A DNA stretch of 35,547 nucleotides, taken from the NCBI RefSeq assembly GCF_017873215.1, contig NZ_JAGGKA010000030.1:1-35547 (forward strand), in the 5' to 3' direction. The stretch is from Clostridium tetanomorphum. GTDB lineage: Bacteria; Bacillota; Clostridia; Clostridiales; Clostridiaceae. The notes beneath the pieces were generated by a model. That model was not told the DNA's origin, made no database searches, and saw only the letters and a program-made list of their open reading frames with translations. Position numbers and translations under genes: made by a program. The first letter of the stretch is position 1; each line of letters begins with the position of its first letter. Below are positions 1 to 7,867 of the stretch, in pieces.

Positions 1-57
1 ATATCTATTCTATCAAAGTGAGGTGTTTTTTTTTCAACGCTTAAGCTTTTCTGAACA

Positions 58-80
58 CACCTGCATAGCAGGTGGTTTTA
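58..80 (+). terminator. Hairpin with T-rich tail at left edge
   Basis: A 7-bp perfect stem, CACCTGC (58-64) and GCAGGTG (68-74), has a 3-nt ATA loop and is followed by GTTTTATTTAT. It reads as an intrinsic terminator for a plus-strand gene lying left of the window. The same arrangement, a short GC hairpin followed by a T-rich tail, also occurs near the ends of IS200/IS605-type elements, which cannot be tested because the flank is missing. Confidence 0.5.
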
Positions 81-97
81 TTTATAGACAATAAAGA

Positions 98-123
98 GGG
101 AAATTCGCCCAAGCGAATTTCCC
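98..123 (-). terminator. Terminator downstream of the methyltransferase gene
   Basis: A perfect 11-bp stem, GGGAAATTCGC (98-108) and GCGAATTTCCC (113-123), has a 4-nt loop. It lies 65 bp beyond the stop codon of the minus-strand methyltransferase. The sequence after the stem on the minus strand is TCTTTATTGTC, and on the plus strand TTATCTATATTT, so it may work in both directions. Confidence 0.65.
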
Positions 124-188
124 TTATCTATATTTCAATTGGAATTTTTCTAGAAAATATTCCTTCGACATTTATTATTTATACCTTA

Positions 189-1946
189 CTATTTATCCTC
201 TATTATGTCAATTTCTTCTTCTGTTAAATCAAAGTATTTGTACAAATACTCTTTTCTAAAATTTTCCTTTAAAAATTCCTTTGGAATCATCATATCCATA
301 AGTGTGTTAGGATAATATTCATATAAATCTTCTCCTAACTTTTTCCCAAAAGATTGAAAATAAAATTTGTATAATTTACTATTAAGTAAAAATAAAAGAA
401 AATTGTAACTATAATTATTTATATTCTCTTTTATACACATACAGTAGATATCTGCACTAAAATAACTTCCTTTATCTAATGCAAATCTGTTATCTTTACT
501 TTTATATGGAAATACAATCTTTTCTTTTTCAAATATTTCTGACTTTCTTCCCCATTGAAGCTCATACCACTTTCTAATTCCATTTTTACATTCTCTTCTA
601 TTTAATAACTTTTCCTTAAAAGGATCTAAATGTTTTTTTATATTTGGGTATTTTTCAATATTTTCTATGTCATTAGAATAAATTATAAATTTATCGCTTT
701 TATTAACATAATTTTTTTCTATAGAACTACTTTTTATCCATGGACGTATTATATCTTCTTCTAAGTTTCCATCTACAATGTCTTCCTTTTTTATAATAAA
801 TGCTTTGTCACATCCTGTAATTATTCCTTGATAACTTTCACATATGTCTCTAAGTCTAGATTTTGATTTATTTCTTATTTTATTTAATATATTTAACTCA
901 TTCTCATTTTTCAAAATCCATCTTTTTTCTTTAAGATTTTCACTACTTATAAAAAATTTATTAAAGCTATTTCCTTCGTTAAGAAATACTGACTTAATAA
1001 ATTCTCTTCTATTTATTTTATTACTATCTATAGGCTTTATTATTTTAATACTATTTTCTCTACAAAGATTTTTGTCTCTTAAAAATATTATAACTGGATC
1101 TATTCCTGTATTTTTAAAAGGCCTTATGCCATAAAAATCTACAATTTTTAAAATAGTAAAGTTATTTATAATAAACTTTCTTAAATTCTCCCCACTTTGA
1201 GATTCGATGAAATATCTAGATGTAATAAAACTTATTTTGAAATCCTTATTTACATTCATAAATGCACCTTTAAAAAAACAATAGCTTAAATCTCCTTTGT
1301 CCTTGTAAACTTCCTTATATTTTTCTTTTATCTCTTTAAAATAATTTTTCTCTACAGTTTTATGTCCTATATAAGGTGGATTTCCTAAAATAATATTGAA
1401 TTTAAATGGCAATTTTTCATTTAAAAAATCTTTATTTAAAATGTTATTTTTACAAATTATATCAGCATTATGAAATAGATCTATATATAATATCATAATA
1501 GCAATATTGTCTATATCTACACCATATATATTATTTCTTATTATATGTTCTTTTATATCATTTTCTTTAATGCAAAGATTATTTTTTAAATTTATTTCTT
1601 CTAAATTCTCTATATATAGATTGTACAAATATTTAAATAATGGAATTATTATATTTCCACATCCACAAGCAGGATCAACTATTTTTATATAAGGATTACT
1701 TATTATATCTTCTTTTTGTACTGTATTTTTTATAATATACATTGCTATTTCTTCCGGAGTATATACGATTCCTCTTTCTTTATTGTCTTTAAGTAAATTA
1801 TAATAAAACTGTCCAAAATTTTCATTATAATCTATATTAAGAATTTTTTTATACTTTATTATAGCAATTTTCTTGTATATACTATTTATTGGTTGTAAAA
1901 TAATATTATATAGTTCTTTAACTTTTTTTACAAAAAATTCGTACAT
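189..1946 (-). CDS. Solitary m6A DNA methyltransferase, CamA-like
   Basis: Class gamma N6-adenine DNA methyltransferase that transfers methyl from S-adenosylmethionine to adenine in DNA. In the 585-aa product, motif I is DPACGCGN at about 91-98, the acidic GVDID motif at 142-146 and the catalytic NPPY at 189-192, extended as NPPYIGHK. The C-terminal half is a TaqI/Eco57I-like target recognition domain with QGIITGCDKAF and RRECKNGIRKWYELQWGR. These blocks match my recollection of C. difficile CamA, which methylates the last A of CAAAAA and affects sporulation. Length is also close (577 aa in CamA). The start at 1946 is chosen because GGAGAG (1954-1959) sits 7 nt upstream. An in-frame ATG at 1961 has no such site. 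No restriction endonuclease gene is visible beside it. Orthology and specificity are inferred, but the methyltransferase assignment is firm. Confidence 0.9.
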   Translation of the reverse strand: MYEFFVKKVKELYNIILQPINSIYKKIAIIKYKKILNIDYNENFGQFYYNLLKDNKERGIVYTPEEIAMYIIKNTVQKEDIISNPYIKIVDPACGCGNIIIPLFKYLYNLYIENLEEINLKNNLCIKENDIKEHIIRNNIYGVDIDNIAIMILYIDLFHNADIICKNNILNKDFLNEKLPFKFNIILGNPPYIGHKTVEKNYFKEIKEKYKEVYKDKGDLSYCFFKGAFMNVNKDFKISFITSRYFIESQSGENLRKFIINNFTILKIVDFYGIRPFKNTGIDPVIIFLRDKNLCRENSIKIIKPIDSNKINRREFIKSVFLNEGNSFNKFFISSENLKEKRWILKNENELNILNKIRNKSKSRLRDICESYQGIITGCDKAFIIKKEDIVDGNLEEDIIRPWIKSSSIEKNYVNKSDKFIIYSNDIENIEKYPNIKKHLDPFKEKLLNRRECKNGIRKWYELQWGRKSEIFEKEKIVFPYKSKDNRFALDKGSYFSADIYCMCIKENINNYSYNFLLFLLNSKLYKFYFQSFGKKLGEDLYEYYPNTLMDMMIPKEFLKENFRKEYLYKYFDLTEEEIDIIEDK

Positions 1947-2023
1947 TACATATCTCTCCATCGTATATTAATTTATAAGGAACACAAAATAAAGTATATC
2001 ATACTAATGGCAGGTGGTAAAAC

Positions 2024-3040
2024 ATGAAAAGAAAAACTATAACATTAAGCATATGTATAATGTCAGTATTAATACTTTACGCTTTTGGTGGATTTTTTAA
2101 TAAGAAATCCAATACTTTTAATAAAGAAACTAGTGTTTCTATCACTTCTTCTGATAAAAATCTAGACAAAAATAAGGATTCACAAAATAATAAAGAAAAA
2201 TCATCTTTAGAAGATAAAGAAAAAGTTACCCATGACAAAGCTAAAACAGAGGTTGAAGAAAAAAAATCTAATGATGAAAGTAAAACTAAAATTCAACCTT
2301 CAAAGGATAATAACATAAAATCTTCTAATAATGCATCCTTAGAAACTAAAGAACGTGATTGGTTTTTTGTTCCTAAAAAAGATGGTACACCCTCTGGAGC
2401 ACCAGGTGATGTTCTAAGTATAATAAATAAACATTCTGGCTATTATTTAGGTGATACTTCAAAAAAAGTTATATATTTAACCTTTGATGAAGGATATGAA
2501 AATGGTTATACATCTAAAATATTAGATGTATTAAAAGCAAATGATATTAAAGCCGCATTTTTTGTAGTAGTTCCTTATATAAATAGTAATAAAGATCTCA
2601 TAAAAAGAATGGTAAATGAAGGTCACTTAGTTTGTAACCATTCTAATCATCACCCTTCTATGGCGCAGACAGCTTTAAAAGGTAAAGATACCTTTGATAA
2701 AGAATTATTAGATACAGAAAAAGCCTTTGAAGATTTAACAGGCAAAAAAATGCCTAAATATTTCAGGCCTCCTATGGGAAAGTATAGTGAGCTATCTTTA
2801 AAATATACAAAAGATCTTGGCTATAAAACTATATTTTGGAGTTTTGCTTATAATGATTGGGATCCTAATAAGCAACCAAATCACGAGTATGCTAAAAGAA
2901 TTATAAAAGAAAGAACTCACAATGGTGGTATTTTCTTGTTACATGCAGTTTCTAAAACAAATACAGAAATATTAGATGAAATAATTAAAGACTTAAAGTC
3001 CCAAGGCTATAGATTTGGAACTTTAGATGAATTGAGCTAG
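2024..3040 (+). CDS. PdaA-like polysaccharide (peptidoglycan) deacetylase
   Basis: NodB-fold carbohydrate esterase (CE4) most like PdaA, the spore cortex muramic delta-lactam de-N-acetylase. Residues 7-25 form an N-terminal signal or membrane segment. A long lysine/serine/glutamate-rich linker runs to about 110 and the deacetylase domain fills 112-338. Motif 1 is TFDEGYENGYT (153-163), close to the PdaA signature. Motif 2 is HSNHHPS (206-212) with two zinc-binding histidines, motif 3 is RPPMG (248-252) and the C-terminal histidine is LLH (305-307). The second Asp of the usual TFDD motif is Glu here. AGGTGG lies 7 nt before the ATG. It stands alone on the plus strand, divergent from the methyltransferase, and ends in a strong terminator. 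A role in the cortex is likely by family, but the highly charged linker could also suit a vegetative cell-wall enzyme. Confidence 0.88.
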   Translation: MKRKTITLSICIMSVLILYAFGGFFNKKSNTFNKETSVSITSSDKNLDKNKDSQNNKEKSSLEDKEKVTHDKAKTEVEEKKSNDESKTKIQPSKDNNIKSSNNASLETKERDWFFVPKKDGTPSGAPGDVLSIINKHSGYYLGDTSKKVIYLTFDEGYENGYTSKILDVLKANDIKAAFFVVVPYINSNKDLIKRMVNEGHLVCNHSNHHPSMAQTALKGKDTFDKELLDTEKAFEDLTGKKMPKYFRPPMGKYSELSLKYTKDLGYKTIFWSFAYNDWDPNKQPNHEYAKRIIKERTHNGGIFLLHAVSKTNTEILDEIIKDLKSQGYRFGTLDELS

Positions 3041-3045
3041 AACTT

Positions 3046-3076
3046 AAAAAATCCAAGGAAATCCTTGGATTTTTTT
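3046..3076. terminator. Bidirectional terminator
   Basis: Perfect 13-bp inverted repeat AAAAAATCCAAGG (3046-3058) and CCTTGGATTTTTT (3063-3075) with a 4-nt loop. The T run on the plus strand serves the deacetylase. The A run becomes a T run on the minus strand and serves the nitroreductase, whose stop codon begins right next to it at 3079. Confidence 0.9.
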
Positions 3077-3640
3077 TTAATGTTTTATATTACTAATTTC
3101 ATTTGTGTAAGCTTTATTCCAACTATCTAAAAAAACATAATCTCTAACATCTTTCTTTTCATAATGCTCTTTATTCTCTCCTATTTCTCCTACAGGAGTC
3201 ATAGCAATTACTCTATAATCTTTAGGTATATTTAACACTTCTCTTATTTTATCCTCATCTACTGCACCTACCCAGCAAGTTCCATATCCTTCTGCAGTAG
3301 CTGCTAATATGAAATGCTCCATAGCTATAGCACTATCTACTAAATAGTATTCTCTTTCATCTACAACTCCTGATTTTGATGGATCTGCAACTATTACTGC
3401 AGTCATTGGTGCATCTTTTATAGATTTAGTAGTTTCATCTGTTTTATTCATTATTGTATTTGCTAATTGCTCTCTCTTATTTGCGTCTTCTACTAAAATA
3501 AATTTATAAGAAGTTTTATTTTTCCATGATGGTGACATCATTGCTGCTGTAATCATTCTTGCTACCTTATCTTTTGAAATAGCAGTATTCTTAAATTTTT
3601 TTATACTTTTTCTATTTTCTATTACATCATAAAATTGCAT
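3077..3640 (-). CDS. Nitroreductase-family FMN oxidoreductase
   Basis: 187-aa nitroreductase-fold protein, a family of FMN-binding dimers that reduce nitro compounds, quinones or flavins with NAD(P)H. The N-terminal FMN-contacting segment RKSIKKF (residues 9-15), the SPSWKNKTSYKF segment near 37-48 and the GYGTCWVGAV segment near 118-127 are the usual landmarks. Length fits the small single-domain subgroup. AAGGAG precedes the ATG at 3640 by a normal distance. It is separated from wecG-like gene upstream by only 53 bp with no obvious hairpin, so it could be read through from the polysaccharide locus, though its product has no clear link to that pathway. The physiological substrate cannot be named from sequence. 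Confidence 0.85.
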   Translation of the reverse strand: MQFYDVIENRKSIKKFKNTAISKDKVARMITAAMMSPSWKNKTSYKFILVEDANKREQLANTIMNKTDETTKSIKDAPMTAVIVADPSKSGVVDEREYYLVDSAIAMEHFILAATAEGYGTCWVGAVDEDKIREVLNIPKDYRVIAMTPVGEIGENKEHYEKKDVRDYVFLDSWNKAYTNEISNIKH

Positions 3641-3693
3641 AAAACCACACTCCTTTAAAATTATTATGTGTAGCTTTTATGCAAAGTATTCAG

Positions 3694-4401
3694 CTATTTA
3701 TTCTTGCCAACCTTAATTAAAAACCTTGGTATAGATGATAATCTCTTTATTCTCCATGGTTCTTTCGCTACTCTATAAAGCCATTCCAATCCTATACTAA
3801 TCATCCATTTTGGAGCTCTTTTTACTTCTCCAGCTATTACATCAAAGCTGCCTCCAACACCCATAAATATAGTAGACTTTATATTTCCTATATATTTGGT
3901 TATAAATATCTCTTGTCTTGGTGCTCCCATAGCTACGAATAAAGCATATGGTTGTACTATATTTATTTCATTTATTATTTCATCACATTTATTTAAATCA
4001 AAGAATCCATTATGACTTCCCAATATATTTAAATTAGGATACTTTATTTTTAAATTATTTATACATTTATTCAATGTTTCCTCTTTAGTTCCTAATAAAT
4101 ATATTCCTTTTTTTTCTTTTTCACATAGCTTTATTATTTCTTCCATAACTTCTATTCCAGCTATTTTTTCTTTTACTTTATTTCCTACCATTTTAGAAGC
4201 AATAACAGTTCCTACGCCATCTGGTATAATTACAGAATTTTCACTAGTAAAATTTTTAAATAGCATTGAATTATTTAATCCATTAATTAAAACTTCTGGA
4301 TTACCAGAAACTATATGTACTTTATCAAATTTTCTTATATATTCAATAAGTTCCTTTTTGCCTTCCTTATATACATTATAATTCAATATTCTAGTAAACA
4401 T
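3694..4401 (-). CDS. WecG/TagA/CpsF-family glycosyltransferase
   Basis: 235-aa GT26 enzyme. Characterised relatives transfer ManNAc (TagA) or ManNAcA (WecG) from UDP onto an undecaprenyl-pyrophosphate-linked GlcNAc. The family motifs are visible: SGNPEVL at 32-38, PDGVGTV at 60-66 with the likely catalytic Asp61, GAPRQE, and the C-terminal GLEWLYRVAKEPWR that packs against the membrane. AGGAGG precedes the ATG. It is the last gene of the polysaccharide locus and follows the priming transferase gene, matching a second-sugar role in repeat-unit assembly. No UDP-GlcNAc 2-epimerase is present in the window, so its donor may be made elsewhere or be the di-N-acetylated uronic acid made by this locus. 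Confidence 0.9.
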   Translation of the reverse strand: MFTRILNYNVYKEGKKELIEYIRKFDKVHIVSGNPEVLINGLNNSMLFKNFTSENSVIIPDGVGTVIASKMVGNKVKEKIAGIEVMEEIIKLCEKEKKGIYLLGTKEETLNKCINNLKIKYPNLNILGSHNGFFDLNKCDEIINEINIVQPYALFVAMGAPRQEIFITKYIGNIKSTIFMGVGGSFDVIAGEVKRAPKWMISIGLEWLYRVAKEPWRIKRLSSIPRFLIKVGKNK

Positions 4402-4423
4402 AACAATCCTCCTAATTTAAAAT

Positions 4424-4526
4424 AAGGGGACTGTCGCATTAAGAAATTTACATACAATATATTGCTTTGCAAATCAATATCAAACACAATATGTTGAGAG
4501 ATTTATTCTTAGTGCGACAGCCCCTT
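4424..4526. repeat. Palindromic MITE-like or terminator element between operon genes
   Basis: A 103-bp near-palindrome with outer arms of about 22 nt. The left arm 4424-4445 (core CTGTCGCATTAAGAA) pairs with the right arm 4506-4526 (core TTCTTAGTGCGACAG), with one inserted base and one mismatch. The interior also pairs in part around CAATATATTG and CAATATGTTG. It fills the gap between the priming transferase and wecG-like genes. Transcribed on the minus strand it would fold into a long hairpin followed by CCCCTTATTTT, so it could weaken expression of the last gene. The same GGGGCTGTCGCAC arm recurs at 35459-35471. No flanking direct repeat is clear. Confidence 0.65.
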
Positions 4527-4532
4527 TCAATT

Positions 4533-5186
4533 TTAAAAAGCTCCTTCTTTTTTAAATACCGAAAAAACTGTTTTAAATAATATTTTAATATCTAACAATA
4601 TAGAAAAATTCTCAATATAAACTAAATCGTAATGTATGGTTTTTTGAAGTTCTATTTCTCCTCTGCCACTAACTTGAGCAAGTCCAGTTATTCCTGGAGT
4701 AACAAGTAATCTCTGAGCATATTCTGGTGGATAATATTTAACTACATCTGGTATTTCTGGTCTTGGACCTACTAAGCTCATATTACCAATAAGTACATTA
4801 AATAATTGAGGAATTTCATCTAAACTGCTTTTTCTCAAAAAAGATCCTACTTTAGTTATTCTATTATCTGATCTACTTTGAAAAACAAAATTTCCTATAT
4901 TATCTGGATCTATCTCTAATTCTCTTTTTTTATCTGCATTTACTATCATAGTTCTAAATTTATATATTACAAAATCTTTTCCATCCTTGCCAACTCTTAG
5001 TTGTTTAAAAATGGCTGGTCCTTTTGAATCTAATTTAATTAATACTGCTAAAATTATATAAATTGGAGAAAGTATTACTATTCCTATTAAAGATAAAACA
5101 AAATCTATTATTCTTTTTATAAAAAATTGAAATTTTTTCTTTTTTATATGCTTTTCTACATCTATTTCTATAGTATTATATTCCAT
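4533..5186 (-). CDS. Undecaprenyl-phosphate sugar-1-phosphate transferase (priming)
   Basis: 217-aa monotopic phosphoglycosyl transferase (bacterial sugar transferase family, WcaJ/WbaP C-terminal domain, PglC-like). It moves a sugar phosphate from a UDP-sugar to undecaprenyl phosphate and starts repeat-unit synthesis on the inner membrane face. A hydrophobic re-entrant helix spans about 24-52, followed by KFRTM (76-80), the catalytic Asp-Glu pair in SSLDEIPQ (D123, E124), and GNMSLVGPRPEIP (134-146). The short form lacks the N-terminal membrane domain of WbaP. AGGAGG precedes the ATG and the gap to the upstream flippase gene is 11 bp. The sugar it loads is unknown; products of the WbpM-like dehydratase, UDP-GlcNAc or UDP-glucose are all possible. 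Confidence 0.93.
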   Translation of the reverse strand: MEYNTIEIDVEKHIKKKKFQFFIKRIIDFVLSLIGIVILSPIYIILAVLIKLDSKGPAIFKQLRVGKDGKDFVIYKFRTMIVNADKKRELEIDPDNIGNFVFQSRSDNRITKVGSFLRKSSLDEIPQLFNVLIGNMSLVGPRPEIPDVVKYYPPEYAQRLLVTPGITGLAQVSGRGEIELQKTIHYDLVYIENFSILLDIKILFKTVFSVFKKEGAF

Positions 5187-5197
5187 AATATCCTCCT

Positions 5198-6751
5198 TTA
5201 TTTTCTTTTAATCTTTTCTCTTATTAAATCTATAAAATAAGTAAACTCTTTGACCTTCAAAAAGTATATGATTATAAAGTATATCAAACTTCCTATTATA
5301 AAAGAAGTCCCTAAAGATATTATACTTCCTTTCATATTCATTCCAAATATTCTTAAGCATTTTTCATTTATAAAAAATACAATTCCACCCATAGATACAG
5401 ATGCAATTAAGATTTTATTAAAACTTAAAAATACATTTTTCAATCCAATTCCTTTTAATTTTTTATTCAAGCTTATTAGCATAAGAATTGTAGTTATTAT
5501 AGCAGATATAGAGGTAGCTAATGTGAGTCCAGATACCTGCATATATTTAACAATAAATATATTTATAATTATATTTATTATTATTCCCAAGAAACTATTT
5601 ATCATAGGGGTTTTAGTATCTTTTATTGCATAGAATGCCTTATTTAAAACATCTCTTAGTCCATAAGCTATCATAGCCGGTGAATAAAACAATAATGCAT
5701 TAGCCGTTAAATTTACCGCTCTTTCATCAAATGCCCCTCTTTTAAATAGTATAGTTATTAATGGAATTCTTAATACTCCTATTGCAAAAGATGCAGGTAT
5801 CATTATTAAAAAAATAACATTTATCCCTTTTAATAATGCCTCTTTATACTCTTTTGTATTATTATCTGAAGCATATTTCGATAAAGTTGGATATATAACC
5901 ATGGCTATTCCTATTGCAAATACCTCATAAGCTAAGGTATTTAATTTGTTTGACAAATCCAGTGCAGTTACTGCTCCTTCAAATATATTTACAGCAAAGG
6001 CTCTATTTATAAAATTATTTAGTTGAATTAGTGAAGTACTTATTATAACTGGCATCATTAATGCTAGCATTTTTTTAAGTTCTTCATCTCTAAGATTAAA
6101 CTGTATTTTATAATTATAACCCAGCTTTTTATACTTAGGCACATTTATTATAAATTGAGCAAAAAATCCTATCACTGTAGCTACAGCAAATCCGTAAATT
6201 CCATAACTGTCTGTAAAAAAAATCAAATATACTATAAATATAATATTTGAAACCATAGACATAGCTGCTGGTTCATAAAACTCATTATGTGATTGAAGTA
6301 CTCCGGTAATTACACTTTGTATACTAACAAATATTAATGATACAAGCATAATTCTTATTACAGTTACTGAGGTATTAAAAATTTGTATATTACTACTAAA
6401 CCCACTTCCAAATATGATTACTATCTGTTTAGAGAATAAAATTAAAATTATAGTAATAATTATAGTAAAAATACTGTAAGTACTTATTATATTGTTTACA
6501 AAACTATTTCTTTTTTCCCAAGTATATTTTTCTATATGATCTGTATTTAATGGTATAAAAGTAGTAGTTAATCCATAACTTATAGTAGTCAGTAAATAAA
6601 CTATGCCTATAGAAAAATTATATATATCAGCTGTATAGGTGGCTCCAAATTTAGCTGCTACTAAAGAGTCCCTTATAATAGCAAGAATTTTACCCATAAT
6701 TATGATTAACATTACTATTAAAGAACTTTTTAAAAATTTATTCTTGCTCAT
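5198..6751 (-). CDS. MurJ/MviN (MVF) family lipid-linked oligosaccharide flippase 1
   Basis: 517-aa polytopic membrane protein of the MOP superfamily, MVF family, with about 14 hydrophobic segments. The conserved N-terminal stretch IIRDSLVAAKFGATYTADIY (about 25-44) matches the family pattern of an Arg-Asp pair followed by FGA. Members flip undecaprenyl-pyrophosphate-linked precursors such as lipid II. In this locus it more likely exports the polysaccharide repeat unit. Its ATG directly abuts the TAA of the upstream GT4 gene, with GGAGTG as ribosome site, so the two are translationally coupled. A second MVF protein of identical length is encoded at 13104-14657. Neither can be named the essential MurJ from sequence alone. 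Confidence 0.92.
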   Translation of the reverse strand: MSKNKFLKSSLIVMLIIIMGKILAIIRDSLVAAKFGATYTADIYNFSIGIVYLLTTISYGLTTTFIPLNTDHIEKYTWEKRNSFVNNIISTYSIFTIIITIILILFSKQIVIIFGSGFSSNIQIFNTSVTVIRIMLVSLIFVSIQSVITGVLQSHNEFYEPAAMSMVSNIIFIVYLIFFTDSYGIYGFAVATVIGFFAQFIINVPKYKKLGYNYKIQFNLRDEELKKMLALMMPVIISTSLIQLNNFINRAFAVNIFEGAVTALDLSNKLNTLAYEVFAIGIAMVIYPTLSKYASDNNTKEYKEALLKGINVIFLIMIPASFAIGVLRIPLITILFKRGAFDERAVNLTANALLFYSPAMIAYGLRDVLNKAFYAIKDTKTPMINSFLGIIINIIINIFIVKYMQVSGLTLATSISAIITTILMLISLNKKLKGIGLKNVFLSFNKILIASVSMGGIVFFINEKCLRIFGMNMKGSIISLGTSFIIGSLIYFIIIYFLKVKEFTYFIDLIREKIKRK

Positions 6752-7867
6752 TTATTTCACTCCACTTAAGATATTACTATAAGCTATATAATAATTCTGC
6801 CAAAATTTTTCTATAGAAAACCTATCTAATACATCTTTATATAAATTTTCACCTATATCTTTCAGCTTATCTTTATTTAAATATGCTTTTTTCATTTTAT
6901 CATAAATATCTTCTTGTGAGTTAGGATTTATTAAAAATCCATTGTTACTATTAATTATAAAAGGCATGTCTCCTACATTTGAACATATAATTGCTTTTTT
7001 TACTAAAGCACTCTCAAGTACTACTAATGGAGGTGCTCCTCCTTCATTAAAAGATGTTAGTATGCTTATATCACATGCATTTATATAATCAATAGGATTA
7101 TTTTTAAAACCTGTAAATATTACTTTATCTTTTATCTTTAAATCACATACTTTATCTTTTAGACTATTTTCAAGTTCTCCATCTCCAAGTAACATTAATT
7201 TTATATTTGAAAATTCTTTTTGTAATTTATAAAAGCAATTGATTAATCCTAAATGATTTTTTATAGGATGCATCCTTCCTACCATTATGTATACATAATC
7301 ATTATCACTTAATCCATACTCTTTTCTAATTTTATCTCTAGAAATATTTACAATATGTTCTTTAAAATGAAATCCATTAGAGACTATATATTTATTTCCT
7401 TTAAAATTTTTCTCCTCTAAAAGATTCTTTAAATAATTTGAAGCACATATATAATTATAAAATCTTTTTAAAGCTATGACGTTTAAAGGAGTATAAAAAT
7501 ATTTTTTTATCTTGTTATTTAAAAAATCATATCTATAATCACTATGTATTGTAGTTGTAACCGGCCTATCTATACTTCCTTTAATTAACATATAAATAAA
7601 ATTGGCTTTAGGTCCATGAAAATTTATTATGTCTACATTGTTTTTTTCTATGTAATCCTTAAGATTTCCCATAAGCATTTCTTTTAAACTAAAACTAACT
7701 GTGGGTATACCTATTTTTTTAGATTTATTATATAAATCACCTGTCCCTATACATGCTATTGAACAATTCATGTCTTCAATATTATTCTTACAAATATTAA
7801 TTACATGGTTTCCTCCGCCACCATTATCATTTCCCGATATAATCTGTAGTACTTTAATATAAATCAC
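6752..7867 (-). CDS. GT4-family glycosyltransferase
   Basis: GT-B glycosyltransferase with an N-terminal Rossmann start KVLQIISGNDNGGGGNHV and the GT4 C-terminal donor-binding motif SFNEGGAPPLVVLES, which contains the E-x7-E pattern. It should add a sugar from a nucleotide donor to the growing lipid-linked unit. It overlaps the end of the polymerase-like gene upstream. The coordinate given uses a GTG at 7867, but that codon sits directly on its AAGGA site. A good AAGGTG at 7865-7870 is spaced 6 nt from an ATT codon at 7858-7856, just where relatives normally begin (M-K-V-L-Q). The true start may therefore be a rare AUU. Donor and acceptor are unknown. Confidence 0.88.
   Translation of the reverse strand: MIYIKVLQIISGNDNGGGGNHVINICKNNIEDMNCSIACIGTGDLYNKSKKIGIPTVSFSLKEMLMGNLKDYIEKNNVDIINFHGPKANFIYMLIKGSIDRPVTTTIHSDYRYDFLNNKIKKYFYTPLNVIALKRFYNYICASNYLKNLLEEKNFKGNKYIVSNGFHFKEHIVNISRDKIRKEYGLSDNDYVYIMVGRMHPIKNHLGLINCFYKLQKEFSNIKLMLLGDGELENSLKDKVCDLKIKDKVIFTGFKNNPIDYINACDISILTSFNEGGAPPLVVLESALVKKAIICSNVGDMPFIINSNNGFLINPNSQEDIYDKMKKAYLNKDKLKDIGENLYKDVLDRFSIEKFWQNYYIAYSNILSGVK

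Noticed and set aside
189-1946. Complete type II or type IIG restriction-modification system
   Set aside because: The 585-aa protein has methyltransferase and recognition regions only, with no nuclease motif seen, and no endonuclease gene follows in the 188 bases left of it or to its right. The left flank beyond the window is unseen.
2000-2006. CATACTA before the PdaA-like gene as a sigma-F/G -10 element
   Set aside because: It matches the forespore consensus, but the transcript would start inside the AGGTGG ribosome site only about 11 nt before the ATG, and no -35 element lies at the right distance.
4402-4532. Riboswitch or small RNA between the priming transferase and wecG-like genes
   Set aside because: The structure is a simple long imperfect palindrome with arms repeated at the window end, which fits a repeat or terminator better than a ligand-binding RNA.
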